In this document: positions 1 to 13,174 of the stretch, piece by piece | How the letters are laid out: every line of letters begins with the position of its first letter | How positions within the stretch are numbered: the first letter of the stretch is position 1 | Assembly: GCA_022749755.1 (NCBI GenBank) | Contig: CM040443.1 | Location: 4,689,191-4,753,190 of the forward strand | DNA length: 64,000 nt | Source: Azadirachta indica | Taxonomy: Eukaryota; Streptophyta; Magnoliopsida; Sapindales; Meliaceae | Direction of reading: 5' to 3' | The notes under the pieces: model-generated | What the model was told of the DNA's origin: nothing | Databases searched by the model: none | What the model saw: the letters and a program-made list of their open reading frames with translations, nothing else | Program-made: the position numbers and the translations under genes

Positions 1-293
1 ATTACAGTTGTCAACAACAACAATAATAAATTAATAATGACGATGAAAATCTTCATCTGATTTTGTGCTTTCATTCAAGCCGCTGTTTTGGATCATGTTG
101 GGTTTTCATTTCAAGGCCCATGTCGGCCCGCATAGTCCATTTACCTTCATCAGGCAAATAAAATTAATGCATTTTATTTTCAGAACAAAATAAAGTTCTG
201 AATTATAAATCAAAAAATCAATACAGATTACCTTAAAATTTTATTTTGACAAAAAACCGAGAGCTCAATCTCCCCAAAATCAGAGTTATCCTT

Positions 294-1155
294 TTAGTCC
301 GACAGCCTATAGGAATTTGTCAATGATTTTCCATCTAACTCCTTGGTGAAAAACCGTCTCATATAATCAGTATATGCGAACTGCCGGTAATGAGCTGGAG
401 TCTACGGTGATATCAGCTCCTGAAATGGGCCAATCAAGCTCTCTGCATCACTGGGAGTGAAGAAAACAGCGGTTGAGAGTCGGGGTTCTCGTGAAGGATT
501 AGCCAACACTCGATGCTCCACACTTCTGTATTCATCGTTAGACATAATCTGGAAAACAAACAAACAAACATAAAATCAAATTTTGGATTAAAAGAAATGC
601 ACAAGCAGTAATTGTCTTCTTTGTTTACCTGAAGCACATCCCCAATGTTAATAACAAGAGCTCCAGGGACAGGCTTAACATCAACCCATTCCTCACCGTA
701 CTTAACCTGCAACCCACCTCTATGATCCTGGAGCAAAATCGTCAGGGCTCCTGGATCCGTATGAGACGTGACCCCCACCGTCAGAGCAGGCTGCGGACAG
801 TATGGGTAGTAGTGTGCCACCATCGCCCTCTGTTCAAGGAAAGTCATCTCCTTCAACCTCGTTTTATTCAATCCTAATCCTTCGGACAGCAACTCCATCA
901 GCACCTCCCCGAGCGTTATCACATGTTTATTCCACTCCATCACCTCATTTCTACATATTTCAGGAATTTCTTCGAGCTTTGGCTTGGCGGCATCAAACTT
1001 TATAGTCAGCGTGTCCCTCTTAATTAAAATTAAGCAATTAACAAGCTACATATTGTTTTATTCTCGATATTGAATTAGGTTATTGTACCTCCAGGAAGCA
1101 GCTTTAGAGTGAAAGAGTTCAACGTTAGAGAAGAACAAGACGGCGCTATTACTCT
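294..1155 (-). pseudogene. 2-oxoglutarate-dependent dioxygenase copy A, interrupted by a retrotransposon
   Basis: This is the 3' two thirds of a DOXC-type 2-oxoglutarate/Fe(II) dioxygenase gene. Exon 3 is 294-548, exon 2 is 629-1016 and exon 1 runs from 1089 until it is cut at 1155 by a Copia LTR. Exon 2 keeps the SHTDPGALTILLQD iron-binding stretch and exon 3 keeps the EHRVLAN histidine. Exon 3 carries an in-frame TAG (complement of 402-404) where copy F reads a GAG glutamate codon in ELISPETP, so the C-terminus would be lost even without the insertion. Splice sites of both introns match copy F. It is not expected to give an active enzyme. The copy is strikingly similar to F between about 440 and 1155 (roughly eight differences by eye) but much less so outside that tract. 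Confidence 0.9.
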
Positions 1156-1531
1156 TGTTGAGACTAGTGGTTCTGCCTAGCCCAAACCTCCTGCCTAGCC
1201 CGAAGACCAAACCTGCATCTAGCTAAGGCCCAACATCATAAGAATTTCCAGCAGCCGCCACAGGACAAAGAACAAGTATGGGACAACAGCTATAACATGC
1301 AATGCACAGATGGTTTACACATCACCAGCAAGGAAGAAAATCTACGTTTCTATGATAATGATTCTGCAATACACATAAACTAATATACAATGAATCATAT
1401 AATATTTTTAGGGTTTGTAAATTCTTTGTGTGCCTCTTATAAAAGGCACTTTTGTAACCCTTTTGTGTAAGCCATAATATACAAGCAAAAGCAAAATACA
1501 GAAGAGTTATCAGATTGTAAAAATTTTAACT
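1156..1531 (+). repeat. 5' LTR of Copia element 1
   Basis: It begins TGTTGAGACTAG and ends before the primer binding site at 1532. It contains a TATAAAAGGCAC box near 1438-1449, a plausible promoter TATA, followed by a T-rich stretch. It pairs with 5773-6152; I counted about 34 substitutions plus one 4-base indel, nearly all transitions, so the pair is roughly 9% diverged. Confidence 0.88.
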
Positions 1532-1535
1532 TGGT

Positions 1536-4500
1536 ATCAGAGCTATGGCAAGCAGTAACAATATGGCTTCAAGGAGCAACACTAATCCAACAAACACTAC
1601 TCCTTTTAATCAATCAAACACCCCTTTATCTTTGTTGCACCTATTAAGTTATCAAACACAAATTGTCTACTGTGGAAGACTCAAGTATTGCCAAACATTA
1701 GAGCTAATGGCTTAAAAGGGTTCATTGACGGAAGCAAACCCATACCAAGAAAAATGCTGGTGTCCATTGATCAAGATCATAGTGTGGTAACTACTGAAAA
1801 TCTAGAATATTGTGCTTGGGAGAGTTAAGATCAAGCACTAAAGGGCTGGCTTCTATCCTCATTGACAGAGAACACTCTTGGAACAGTCTTGGATTGTAAA
1901 ACATCATATGAAGTCTGGATAGCTTTACATAAGCAATTTTCTGCCCAAACAACTGTTAGGGTTTTACAACTCAGAGGTGAGATTCACAACACCAAAAGGG
2001 AAGGTATGAATATGCATGAATATTACCACAAGATAAAAGCCCTTGTTGAGGATCTTATAGCTGCAGGTAATAGTTTCACTAATAATGAGTCAATCCTTTA
2101 TTTCATGAAGGGTTTAGGCCTAAAATATGATTCAGTAATAGTGAATATAAATTCCAGACCAGAAAAACCTTCACTTTAGGAAGTTTACTCTTTACTAATC
2201 AGTCAAGAAAGGAGAAATGAAAAGAATATGTCAATAGGGACTCTGAATCTGGTACCAAATCCTTTAGCTAATTTTGTTCATTCAAAACACAATACCTTTC
2301 AGAAAAAGAACTGGCATGCAGGAAACAACCCATATTAACACTCAGGTTATTACAAACATAACCAAATGATGAGCAGCAATCTGGTTAAGGGAGGTGAAAG
2401 AGATCACTCAACTGATGAAAACAAAACAACTTGCTAGATTTGTCAGAGAATAGGCCATGAAGTTTTCAAGTGTTGGTTTAGATTCAATAAGAAATTTCAG
2501 CCAAGAACTGATGGTAGAAATTACCAGAGGAAAGCTTATGTTGTAGTTCCTGAGACCACTTCTGATCAATCTTGGTATCTTGACAATAGAGCCACAGACC
2601 ACATCATAAACAATCTTAACAATCTCAATGTTGCAGTAGAATACAGGGGCAGAGAGGAATTGGCAGTATGTAATGGCAACAAACTTCCTATATCTCATGT
2701 AGGACATTCATTCTTACCATCTAATCACACACAAAACACCAAATACCTTCTCTTGAAAAACATTATGTATGTACCTGAAATAACAAAAAATCTTGTTAGT
2801 GTTTCAAAATTAGCTGCTGACAATAACATTGATATCTTATTTGATAAATATTTGTGCTTGATCAAGGACAAAATCCAAAGGAAAACCCTGCTACAAGGAG
2901 TGGCTAAAGATGGCCTTTATCAGCTACAGATTTGCTCTTTAAGTCACACCACCTTACCTCTTCCAGCTTTTAGGTCACTCTCTCAATCAACAGAATGTGT
3001 TCCTAGTAACTTGAATGTATGGCATAAGAGATTAGGACATCCGAACTTTACTTCTCTAAAAAATAGTATATCTGACTATACTCATTTAAAATTCAATGAA
3101 AAATTAGATATATCTTTTTGCAAGACTTGTCAATATGGTAAATCTCATAGACTAAATTTTAAAACCACAGAAAGAAGGGCTATAAAACCCCTTGAAATCA
3201 TTCACACAAACCTTTGAGGACCAGGTCCTATACTTTCTAATCAAGGTTATAGGTATTATATAGCATTCATTGATGATTTGACATGTTTTACTTGGATATA
3301 CCCTCTTACCAGTAAAGGTGAAGCACTAAACACCTTTAAAATATTGAAAGCTCAAGTAGAAAACTTGTTAGATAAGAAAATCGAACACATTCAGTGTGAC
3401 ATGGGACGTGAATACAGAGCCTTTGAACCATACTTGAAAGAAACAGGTATAGCTTTAAGATTTTCCTATCCACATACTCATCACCAAAATGGTAAAGCTG
3501 AGAGAAAGCATAGGCACCTTGTTGAAATAGGATTGACACTACTTGCTCAAGTGAGTATGCCTTTGAAATTTTGGTGGGAAGCATTTAGTGCAGCAACGTA
3601 TCTCATTAATAGGCTTTCTACACCTGTCCTTAAAAATAAATCACCATTTGAAGCTCTGTTTCATACCAAACCAAATTATACACTCATCAAAATCTTTGGT
3701 TGTGAGTGTTATCCCTTCCTTATACTATACAACAGCCATAAGTTCAGCTTTCAAAGTGTGTTCTACTAGGTCTAGTGCTGTACATAAAGGTTATTTGTAT
3801 TTACATCATACTGGCAGAGTGTATATAGCAAGACATGTCTCATTTAATGAAAATGCATTTCCTTTTGAAAATGATAATAACTTTAAGGTGACTAAAACAT
3901 TGACTTCACCTAAAATTCAACACCTTTATAATCAATTTTCCATTGTCTCTTTTAACAATAACCTAGAAATGGGCAATCATAGTGCAGCTGATACGGACCA
4001 ACCTTTAGACACACAAACTCCCGTAGAAAACACCTCAGATATACATAATACTAGCACCTCAAACCCTAACATGTCAGAACCCAGGTCAAACACAGAAACC
4101 TTAAATGTACTTGCACAAGAAACAGAAACACCAACACTATTATCGGTCCAAAACTTATTGCCAACTTATCCCATGATAAATAGTACAAAAGTAAGGATAT
4201 TCAAACCCAAGATTTATGTTAGCAACATTGTCCCTCACAGCTTAAATGAAACACCAGTTGATGTAAAGTCAGTACTTCAAGATCCTAGATGGAATCAAGC
4301 AATAAGAGAGAATTCAAAGCATTTACTGATAATAAAACTTGAAATCTAGTACCATATTCATAAGAAATAAGGATAGTTGGAAACAAGTGGGTTTTCAAGG
4401 TAAAGCATACTCCAGATGGAACTGTTTCTAAGTTCAAAGCTAGGCTGGTAGTTAAAGGTTTCCATCAAACCCCTAGTCTTGACTACAAAGAAACCTATAA

Positions 4501-5772
4501 TCCTATTGTGAAAGCTTCAACAATCAGAATCATATTAAGTCTTGCTTTAATGAACAATTAGGAAATGAGGCAAGTTGACGTAAATAATGCATTCTTGAAT
4601 GAAGAGCTAATAAAAATTGTCTATATGGCACAACTTGAAGGGTTTATTGATCCCTCAAAACCAAATCATGTTTGTCAATTAAAGAAAGCTCTCTATGGAT
4701 TAAAACAAGCACCTAGAGCCTGGTTTGAGAAACTAAAGGGAGCTCTAAGAAGTTGGGGCTTTAATGGTTCAAGGTGTGATACTTTTATTTTCATTAAGAG
4801 AATAAAAGAAAAACTAGTTGTTGTGCTGATATATGTAGATGATATCATAATGACAGGTAATAACTTACTAGAAATAGAAGAAACAATCATGAAAATGAAT
4901 AAAGCCTTTGCTTTGAAGGACTTAGGCAACTTACATTTCTTCTTGGGAATGGAAGTAATTAAAACTGCTAACAAGTTACTTCTTTCTCAAAGCAAGTACA
5001 TTTAAGAATTACTGAACAGAGTAAATATGAAAGAGTGTAAGGGCACAAGCACACCATTGATTCAAGGTGAAAACTCTCTAAAACTCCAGGTGAAGTTTTC
5101 AGAAACAATGTCTTATATAGGAGTGTTATTGGAGCATTGGAGTATGCATCACTTATAAGACCTAATATATCTTTTCCTGTGAATAAACTAAGTCAGTTCC
5201 TGACTAATCCTTTAGTGCCACACTAAATTGCATGCAAAAGGATATTGAGGTATTTGAAAAATATTGTTGATTATGGCCTAGAATTCACTGCTACATGTGA
5301 GTCCAAATTGGTGAGGTATTGTGATGCAGATTGGGGATGCGATATTGATGATAGAAGATCAATTAGCGGTACTATGTTTACCTTGGGGATAACCTTGTCT
5401 CCTTGAGCTCAAAGAAGCAGCAAGTAGTAGCAAGATCGAGTGCAGAATCTGAGCATAGAGCTATTTCTCTTATCACAGCTGAAATCTCCTGGATCAGTTC
5501 CCTGCTCAAAGAACTTCACCCATAATATGGAGTGACAGTAAGAGTGTAGTAGCCATAGCATCCAATCTTGTGTTTCATATAAGAACCAAACATATAGAAA
5601 TAAATCTTCACTTTGTCAGAGATAAAGTTTCAGTAAGAGAAATTAAAATTGAATTCATACCAAGTAGTGATCAAATGGCAGATAATTTTACAAAAGCTCT
5701 TAGTTCAGAAAAGTTTTGTCAATTTAGGAACAAGCTTAAGGTTAAAGAAAGAACCTTGAGCTTAAGGGAGGA
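1536..5772 (+). pseudogene. Copia 1 gag-pol polyprotein remnant
   Basis: Fragments of one polyprotein follow in order. A gag UBN2-type segment is at 1862-2179. A zinc knuckle (C-x2-C-x4-H-x4-C type) near 2432-2475 contains a stop codon. The protease motif near 2577-2600 reads WYLDNRATDHI instead of the usual D-S-G. Next come a GAG-pre-integrase HKRLGHPN motif near 3020, the integrase core near 3260-3560, the linker near 3590-4350 after a frameshift, the reverse transcriptase with [14 protein letters not shown] and YVDDII at 4565-5005, and RNase H to about 5760. Stops occur at 2177, near 3218 and near 3768, among others. Loss of the protease active-site motif and of continuous frame shows that it no longer encodes a working polyprotein. 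Confidence 0.9.
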
Positions 5773-6152
5773 TGCTAAAACTAATGGATCATTCTGCCTA
5801 GCCCAAACCTCTTGCCTAGCCCAAAGACTAAACCTGCATCTAGCTAAAGCCCAACATCAGAAGAATTTCCAGCAGCTACTATAGAACAAAGAACAAGTAC
5901 GAGACAGCAGCTACAACATACACTGCACAGATGGTTTACACATCACCAGCAAGGAAGAAAATCTATGTTTCTATGGTGATGATTCTGTAATACACATAGA
6001 CTAATATACAATGAATCACATAATATTTTTAAGGTTTGTAAATTCTTTGTGTGCCTCTTATAAAAGGCACTCTTGTAACCCTTTTTTGTAAGCCGTAATA
6101 TACAAGCAAAAGAAAAATATAGAAGAGTTATCAGATTGCAGAAATTTTAACT
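5773..6152 (+). repeat. 3' LTR of Copia element 1
   Basis: It begins TGCTAAAACTAA right after a purine-rich tract at about 5764-5772 and ends ATTTTAACT, as the 5' LTR does. Dioxygenase-like sequence resumes just beyond it. Confidence 0.88.
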
Positions 6153-6192
6153 AGTCTCTCTCCAATGCAGCTGCGCCTTAACCTCCAAGAGT

Positions 6193-7503
6193 TCATCTCG
6201 ATAGTGGGCAAGGCCTATCGAGTAAGCAACAAGAATTTAAAGTTACCCATAGACGTGCTCCACACCTTGTTGATAAATCGCAATTATTGATTGTAATTCT
6301 GTTTACCTAACATTCATGTGTCACTAGAAAAAAATTTAGCATCAACACTATGCCTACAATTTTAGGAGTGAGAAGAAAGAATTTTTTTTTTTTAGATATA
6401 TAAAATCAAAACTCATCTTCACCTCTAGCTTTGTACTTTGTAGGAGAAAGGAGAAGTTGCTAAGCAATTAACTAAAACCAGATATTTGTTTTATCAAAGC
6501 TAAAATGTTTATTACGAAATATAAAAAAACTCTTGAATTTCTTTTAGAACATTTATAATACCCAAAAGCTATCATATATATCTCAATCTCTCTCTCTTTT
6601 TTATATTTGTTCCTTTTTTTTTAATACCATATTTCCTCTTAAATCTAGATTTATGGTAGGTTTTATCTATTGAAATATAAATCTATAAGTTTATACAATT
6701 TTTGTGAGATTTTTGTGCGCTATTATATAAATTTACTTTTATAATATTTGAAATATTGTAGGTTCATCAGATTCGAAAGCTCCCATGTAATTGATTAAGT
6801 TGGAAGAACCAACTCTAAAGACGAAGGACAATTTAAAAAGAGCCAAAGAAAAGTCCATACAGCTCAAATTTGATAAAATACGTAATCAAATAAAATACCA
6901 CTATAATTGTAACCTTTTTGGTTTGTGCAACAGTTTGCCTCCTATTTTTTATTAACTATTTAATGTTCTGACTGATTTAATGCTATCTTAAATTATCTAA
7001 AAACTTAGTCTATGCTATTTTATTATTATCCCTTCCCTTGTGGATTGTAATGAAATTATTATTATTAAAAATAAAATAAGTAGACGACAGGTTCGAAAAT
7101 GACAGTTTCCTGATCCTGATTACATGGCATTTAAACATTTTGAACAATACAATTATATATTACATTTTTTTCTTTGAATTTATAGACATTCTTAAAACTT
7201 CTTCTTCTTTATCTTTTCTAATAATTTAATATTTTTACTCCTTAAATCAAACTCTAACTTCACCCTCTAACCTACAACCTAATATCATAATTATTTTTTA
7301 CATGGACTTCGAAATTAAACATATATAACAAACTAGTAAGAACGCTCCAAATAGATTAAGAACGGTACAATTTATTGTTTGGTAGATGAGACAACTTATT
7401 AAATTACCTCGAAATTTTTTTTTGACATAGAAGTAAAAAATTTAAAACAGTGAGATTAATTCAGATTAATTTACCTGGTAGTGATACTCATCGTTTTTAC
7501 TTT
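6193..7503. other. AT-rich intergenic spacer
   Basis: After about 30 bases of residual dioxygenase exon 1 similarity (6153-6190), this stretch has no open reading frame, RNA gene or repeat that I can support. Homopolymer and AT-rich runs dominate. Confidence 0.6.
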
Positions 7504-8346
7504 TTAATTATCTAACACCATAAAATAATTGACCAATGATTTTCCATCCAATTCGTTTGAGTAAAACCTTTCCATATACTCAGTATACGTGAACTGCCGA
7601 AAACGAGCAGGATTCTCCGGCGAAGCAAGCACCGTGAATGAACCATACAAGCTATTCCCGTCCCTCAGGTAGAAGAAAATTGCTGCTGATATTCGTGGTC
7701 TCCGGGATGAATTTGCCAACGATCTGTAATCTACACTCTTATCTTCATCATTTGACATAGTCTGAAAACAGAAATAACGTCAAATGTAATTTGGAGTAAT
7801 AAATCAATAATAGAGAACAATATAATTCTGAGACTTAATTTCCCGAAGTATATCTCCAATGTTAATAACAAGAGCTCTAGGGACTGGCTTAACATCCACC
7901 CGTTCCTCACTATACTTAACCTGTAACCTAACGTTATGATCCTGCAGCCAAATAGTCAATGCTCCAGGATCAGTCTGAGACGCGGTCCCTACCATCAGAT
8001 CAGGCTGTGGAGGATACGGATAGTAGTGGGCTACCAACGACTTCTGTTCCAAAAATGTCATCTTCGTCAATCTATCTGTATCTACTCCTATTCCTTCACG
8101 CAACAACCCCATCAACAGCTTCTCGAGCTTCTTCACATGTTCGCTTCCCTCCACCACCTCATTTCTACATATTTCAGGAATTTCTTAAAGCTTTGGCAGA
8201 GTTGGTTCTAGCCTTATTCGCAGTGTGTGCCAGTAAATTTATTTGAGCCATAAAAACTTGCTTCATTCTTAATAATATATAAAGTGGGAACTACATAAGA
8301 TTTTACGGCTCATTTATTGAAATCAAGAAATCAAATAAAATGATAA

Positions 8347-8524
8347 TATTAATGTATTTAATGTAGTTAGTTGGGAAGATGTTCGATGATAGGAAGAAGA
8401 TGTTAGATGGTAGAGTTCATTTAAGCTTAGTAGATGTCAGTTGTAATAGTGATGTTAGTAGCCTGTATACACTCTTGCATTATACCATCTTTACTAAATA
8501 CAAGTTATTTCTTCAATCTTTACA
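8347..8524 (+). repeat. 5' LTR of Copia element 2
   Basis: It is about 178 bp long and ends CAATCTTTACA directly before the primer binding site. It differs from the 3' copy at about 20 or more positions by eye (roughly 12%), so the insertion is old. Confidence 0.85.
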
Positions 8525-8699
8525 TGCTATCAGAGCCATACAACTCCGAATTTTTTGGCCTACATTTTCAGTTTGTTCGATATTCTCTCCAACGGAAGCC
8601 TTTTTTTTTTGTGGGATTTCCTCTTCGGTGCGTAAGTGCACGCGCCACCACCAACAGCCGTGCGTGAAATACAGACACAAATACTGACATCTTCGATTG

Positions 8700-11600
8700 T
8701 GACACTGCCGACTCCAACAGCTTCAGACGCCGTCGGTTGACCAATCTATGTCCCTAGAACACGCCACGTGCCACTGTTTGTCAGGATCGATAGCGTTTTT
8801 GTTTAGAAATTTGCGGCCTCTGATCTCCCTAACTCGGGCTCGTATTCTATCATCGCTGACACCATTGCACTGAGAACGGACCGCTTTTCATGAACTTGGT
8901 CCTCATTCTCTCTCTTCGGCTATCGATTGCTCCAGCCAATTTTGAAACAAAGTCGGTCTTTCACCTTCAAATCCGGCCAAATCACCGACCATTAATCATC
9001 ATCGCTGAACTGGTCACCTTTACTACTCTCTAACAAGCTCTCTTGTAATGCTTAGTATGCTAATCCAGCACTCACTTGATCCGACGGAATTGATGCATAT
9101 TTTTCTACTTCGACATTTTTCTACAAGCAAGATAATTCAATCACAATTCCTTTTAGGTCCTCTGTGAAATATATTCTATTCTTTTGCAATTGTCACTTCT
9201 TGTTATGGATAGATCAGACATATTTCTATCTTTCTAAATCCAATTTGATAGGCATAATAATTATTATGGCCCCAATCTATGAGTAGCTTTCTTAAAGGAT
9301 GATTTCTTTGGAGATATATGACGGTGACATCACTAAACCTATCAAGTCAAATGATAAAAGTCAAGAAAAATTTGCTGATCAATTAGAAGAATGAACCACC
9401 AAAAATCATCAAATAATTATGTGATTTCGTAATACTACTATTTCATCTATCCATCTTCAGTTTAAAAGATTTGAGACAGTTAAAAAGCATGAAATTTTTT
9501 TGCTCATCGTTACATTGTTACTAATCTATAACCCTAATACTAGATAATTTGTAAAATCAATCAAATACAACAACAACTTGGACAATCTATCTCTAATTTT
9601 TACTCTCAGACGTAATTTTTTTGAGATCAACTTTCTCTTTCAAAACCAAAATTGGCAGACTCTAAAGATGATATTTCTTACGGTCTTACAAGACACATTT
9701 GAGCCAACCTAAGCATTATTATTGCACCAAAAACCTTTGCCTACATTCGACGCTGCCCTTAACATGTTGATTTCTGAAGAAGCTCACTCAACTTCTCTAC
9801 ATCCACCACGTATAGATACTGCTATAGCCACACCTTCACTTTCTTCAAATATTAATAAAATATTTTGCAAATACTTTAAAGAAAGTGGATATTGGGTTTT
9901 AAATTGTCCTACTAAAAAATGCAACATTTGTCGTCAAATTAGTCCTAACCATTTAGCTATAAATTGTCCAAAAGGGAAGCAGAAGAGTTCTCCACATATA
10001 TTTGCTCTTGTTAACTTCTACAGAATTTTGGTAATGCCCCTATATCTGTTTCATCAATTATCTCAGGTACATTTTCATGGTACTTTGATTCTACATGTTG
10101 TAACCACATAACTGTTGCTTCTATTATCTTCTCTTCTAAATACACTTGTTGCACTTTACTTGTTATTCATACCATAAATGGATCCACTATGAATGTAAAC
10201 CAATTAGCTCATGTGAAGACATCTAATCGCTCTGTGTCTAATATTTTCCTTATTCCCAATCGTACCTTTAACCTTTTATCAGTTGGTCAATTTTATGACC
10301 TTAGTCTTAATATTTTCTTCACACATAGTTGTTATGTGTAGGATCTAAAGACAAGTTAGACGCTTAGAATAGACTATAAATTTGGACGTCTGTTTGAACT
10401 CATCAGCCTTTATCTTTTACCTAGCTATCAATCATCTCCTCAAATCACCGCATCTGCCACATCAAATTTCATGCTAAGCCTTTAGCACTCTCAATTAGAT
10501 CACATATCACTCGATCATCTTCATTTACTAGTCTCTAATGGCGTTCTTGATATTGTATCTCATGATAAAGTTAATTATGTCTCATGTCATTTAGCAAAAC
10601 ACACTACTCTACCTTTCAATAATATTAACTCTATCTCTTATGCTCTATTTGACTTAATTCATTTTGATATTTGGGGACCCTTACCTAATACTATAATAAG
10701 AGGATTTAAATATTTTGTTATTTTTGTTAATGACTACTTCTGTGAGACTTGGATTTATCTTATGAAAAATCATTCAGAATTTCCTAAGATATATCATGAT
10801 TTTGATAAAATGATTCACTCATAATTTTTTTCTTCTATTAAAGTTTTTTGTTCTAATAATGCAATGGAATATAAGGATTTTGTGTTTCTCAGTCTCCTTC
10901 AAGATAATGGTACCATTTGTCATCGTTTCTATCCTGGAATATCACAGCAAAATAAAAGGGCTTAATGTACACATAAACATATCCTTGAAACAATTCGTGC
11001 TCTCCTTATTTCTGCTTCTTGTTCAGAGCATTTTTGGGAAGAAGTAACCCTTACAACTATCTACATTATTAACCAAATTGCTTCTCCAGTCACTAATAAT
11101 CAATCTCCTTATGAATGCCTATATGGTTCTCTTCCTAACTATAATCTTCTTAAAGTTTTTAGTTATGCCTGTTTTGCTCTTCTTCAATCTCATGAACACA
11201 CCAAATTAGAACTTAAGGCCTATATATATTGTTTTCTAAGGTATGGCGTTGAACATAAAAGTTATAAGTGTTAAGACCTATGTCAACTAAACTCCGTATA
11301 TCTTGACATGTAATCTTTGGGAACATAAAATGTTTTCGTCTTTCTCTAATTTTAGCTCTGAATCTTACCCTACTATTTTCTTTACTAACAACTTTATAGA
11401 CTTATTCCCTGACGCTTCCAATGCAGGTTTTCTGATGCACATTCAACAAATCTGTCCAATGTATCACTGCCTATTCTTGAAGCAATGATTATACCTTCTA
11501 GATCCACAACCAATAACTCCATTACTCCTAATTCTTTCTCTAATATTGCTTTTTCACCTCGTCATACTACTCGAATAAGAGAACTTACTATTAAACTTCG

Positions 11601-13174
11601 AAATTATCATTGCTTTTCTACTATCCTTTCACTATCTAATCCTCAACATTATTCCAAGGTTTGTTTTAATATGTTTGGCAACAAGCAATGACAAAAGAAC
11701 TTTAGGCCCTGAAGAACTCACATACTTGGGATCTAGTTGATCTTTTACATGGAAAAACTGAAATCAATTGTAAATGGCTATAAAATCAAAAGTAAGGCTG
11801 ATGGCTTCATTGAAAGATATAAGGCTTGACTTGTTGTCAAAGGTTTCACGTAAGAATATAGAATTGATTACGAAGAAACTTTTGCATCAATTACTCGTAT
11901 GACTTCAATTCAGAGCTTATTAGTTGTTACTGCTATACGATGATGGACTCTTTCTCAAACAGGTGTCAAAAATGCTTTTCTTAATAGAGATCTTACTGAG
12001 GAAGTTTATATGAAACCGTTTTCTAGATATTCTGATCCTCTTCATAAGGAGTGCAAACTTTGTTGAGCTCTATATGGCCTCAAACAAGCTCCTCGTGCTT
12101 AGTTTACGAAATTCAGTTTTACAATTCAAAATTTTGGTTTTCACTCTAGTTCATATGACTTAGTTCTCTTTCTTCATCACACAGAGCATAGTTATATTAT
12201 TCTATTATTATATATGAATAATATAATTATTACTGGAGATGATCTTGTTGGCATATCTAACCTTAAACTTTTCTTCAACAACAATTTGAAATGAAAGATC
12301 TTGGTTATGTTATATATTTTTCTGGCCTCAAGGTGTTCTCTGATTCCAATGAATATTATCTTTCCTAAGCAAAATATACATCTGATCTATTTGCTTGGGC
12401 TAGTTTGACAGATAGCAAACTAACCTTTACTCCACTTCAACTTAATGCTAAACTTACACCACTCGATAGGACTTTATTATCTGTGCCACACTTTACAGAC
12501 AGCTAGTTGGAAGTTTAATTTATCTTACAGTTACTCGTCCTGATATCTCCCATACCGTTCATCTTATTAGCCAATACATGGCAGCACCACGATCTACTTA
12601 TTATATAGCTATTCTTCATATTCTTCTATATGTTAAAGGCACTCTATTACATGGTCTTCATGTTTTATCATGTTCTTCTCCTAAGCTTCGTGCTTACTCT
12701 GACGTAAATTGGATTGGCGATGCCACTGACCGTCGATCCACTACCAGTCAACATATTCTCTTAGGAGATTCATTCATTTCTTGGAAGTGCAAGAAACAAA
12801 CTGTTTTCACACATTCTAGTACTAAAGCCGAATATCATGCTCTTGTTGATACTACTCAGGAAATTATTTGGCTTCGTTGATTATTAACTGGTATGGGTAT
12901 TTTATTTTCCCAGTCAACACCTCTCTTCTAAAACAATCGTAATGCCATTCAAATTACACATAATGATGTCTTCTATGAAAGAACTAAACACATTGAAGCT
13001 GACTGTTATTTTGTTTGTCAACAATTCACGTAAAGATATATTACACTTCATTCCATCTCTTCCTTCAATCAAGCTACTGATATTTTCACAAAATGTCATC
13101 TTCTTGCCCATTTTCATGAATTGGTGTCCAAACTCAAAATTGTTTTCATTAAGCCATCTTGAGTTTGGGGGAGA
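8700..13174 (+). pseudogene. Copia 2 gag-pol polyprotein remnant
   Basis: The pieces follow in order. Two adjacent zinc knuckles lie near 9865-9995 (CKYFKESGYWVLNCP then CNICRQISPNHLAINCP). A protease-like WYFDSTCCNHI is near 10078-10110, integrase-like sequence runs from about 10490 to 11230, and reverse transcriptase lies near 11780-12380, where the YVDD box reads YMNN. The RNase H region at 12578-12880 includes STKAEYHALV. Stop codons and frameshifts occur throughout, and the altered YVDD and protease motifs argue that no function is left. Gag upstream of 9.7 kb is too decayed to outline. Confidence 0.85.

Larger units (their letters stand above)
1156..6152 (+). mobile_element. Degenerate Ty1/Copia LTR retrotransposon 1, inserted in exon 1 of dioxygenase copy A
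   Basis: The element has two LTRs (about 1156-1531 and 5773-6152). A primer binding site matching initiator Met tRNA (TGGTATCAGAGC) follows directly after the 5' LTR at 1532, and a purine tract (aagggagga) ends just before the 3' LTR. The domain order gag, protease, integrase, reverse transcriptase, RNase H is that of Ty1/Copia. The flanks are ACTCT on the left (1151-1155) and AGTCT on the right, an imperfect 5-bp target duplication. Beyond the right LTR about 30 bases still resemble dioxygenase exon 1 before similarity is lost. Stops and frameshifts in every domain make it non-autonomous. It lies antisense to the host gene. Confidence 0.92.

Noticed and set aside
802..1005. Plus-strand open frame opposite dioxygenase exon 2 (also at 20,524-20,727, 18,356-18,731 and 24,390-24,718)
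   Set aside because: These frames mirror the conserved exon 2 on the opposite strand and have no family resemblance of their own. They recur only because the exon does.
8379..8687. Plus-strand open frame across the 5' LTR of Copia element 2
   Set aside because: It covers LTR, primer site and leader and does not match gag.
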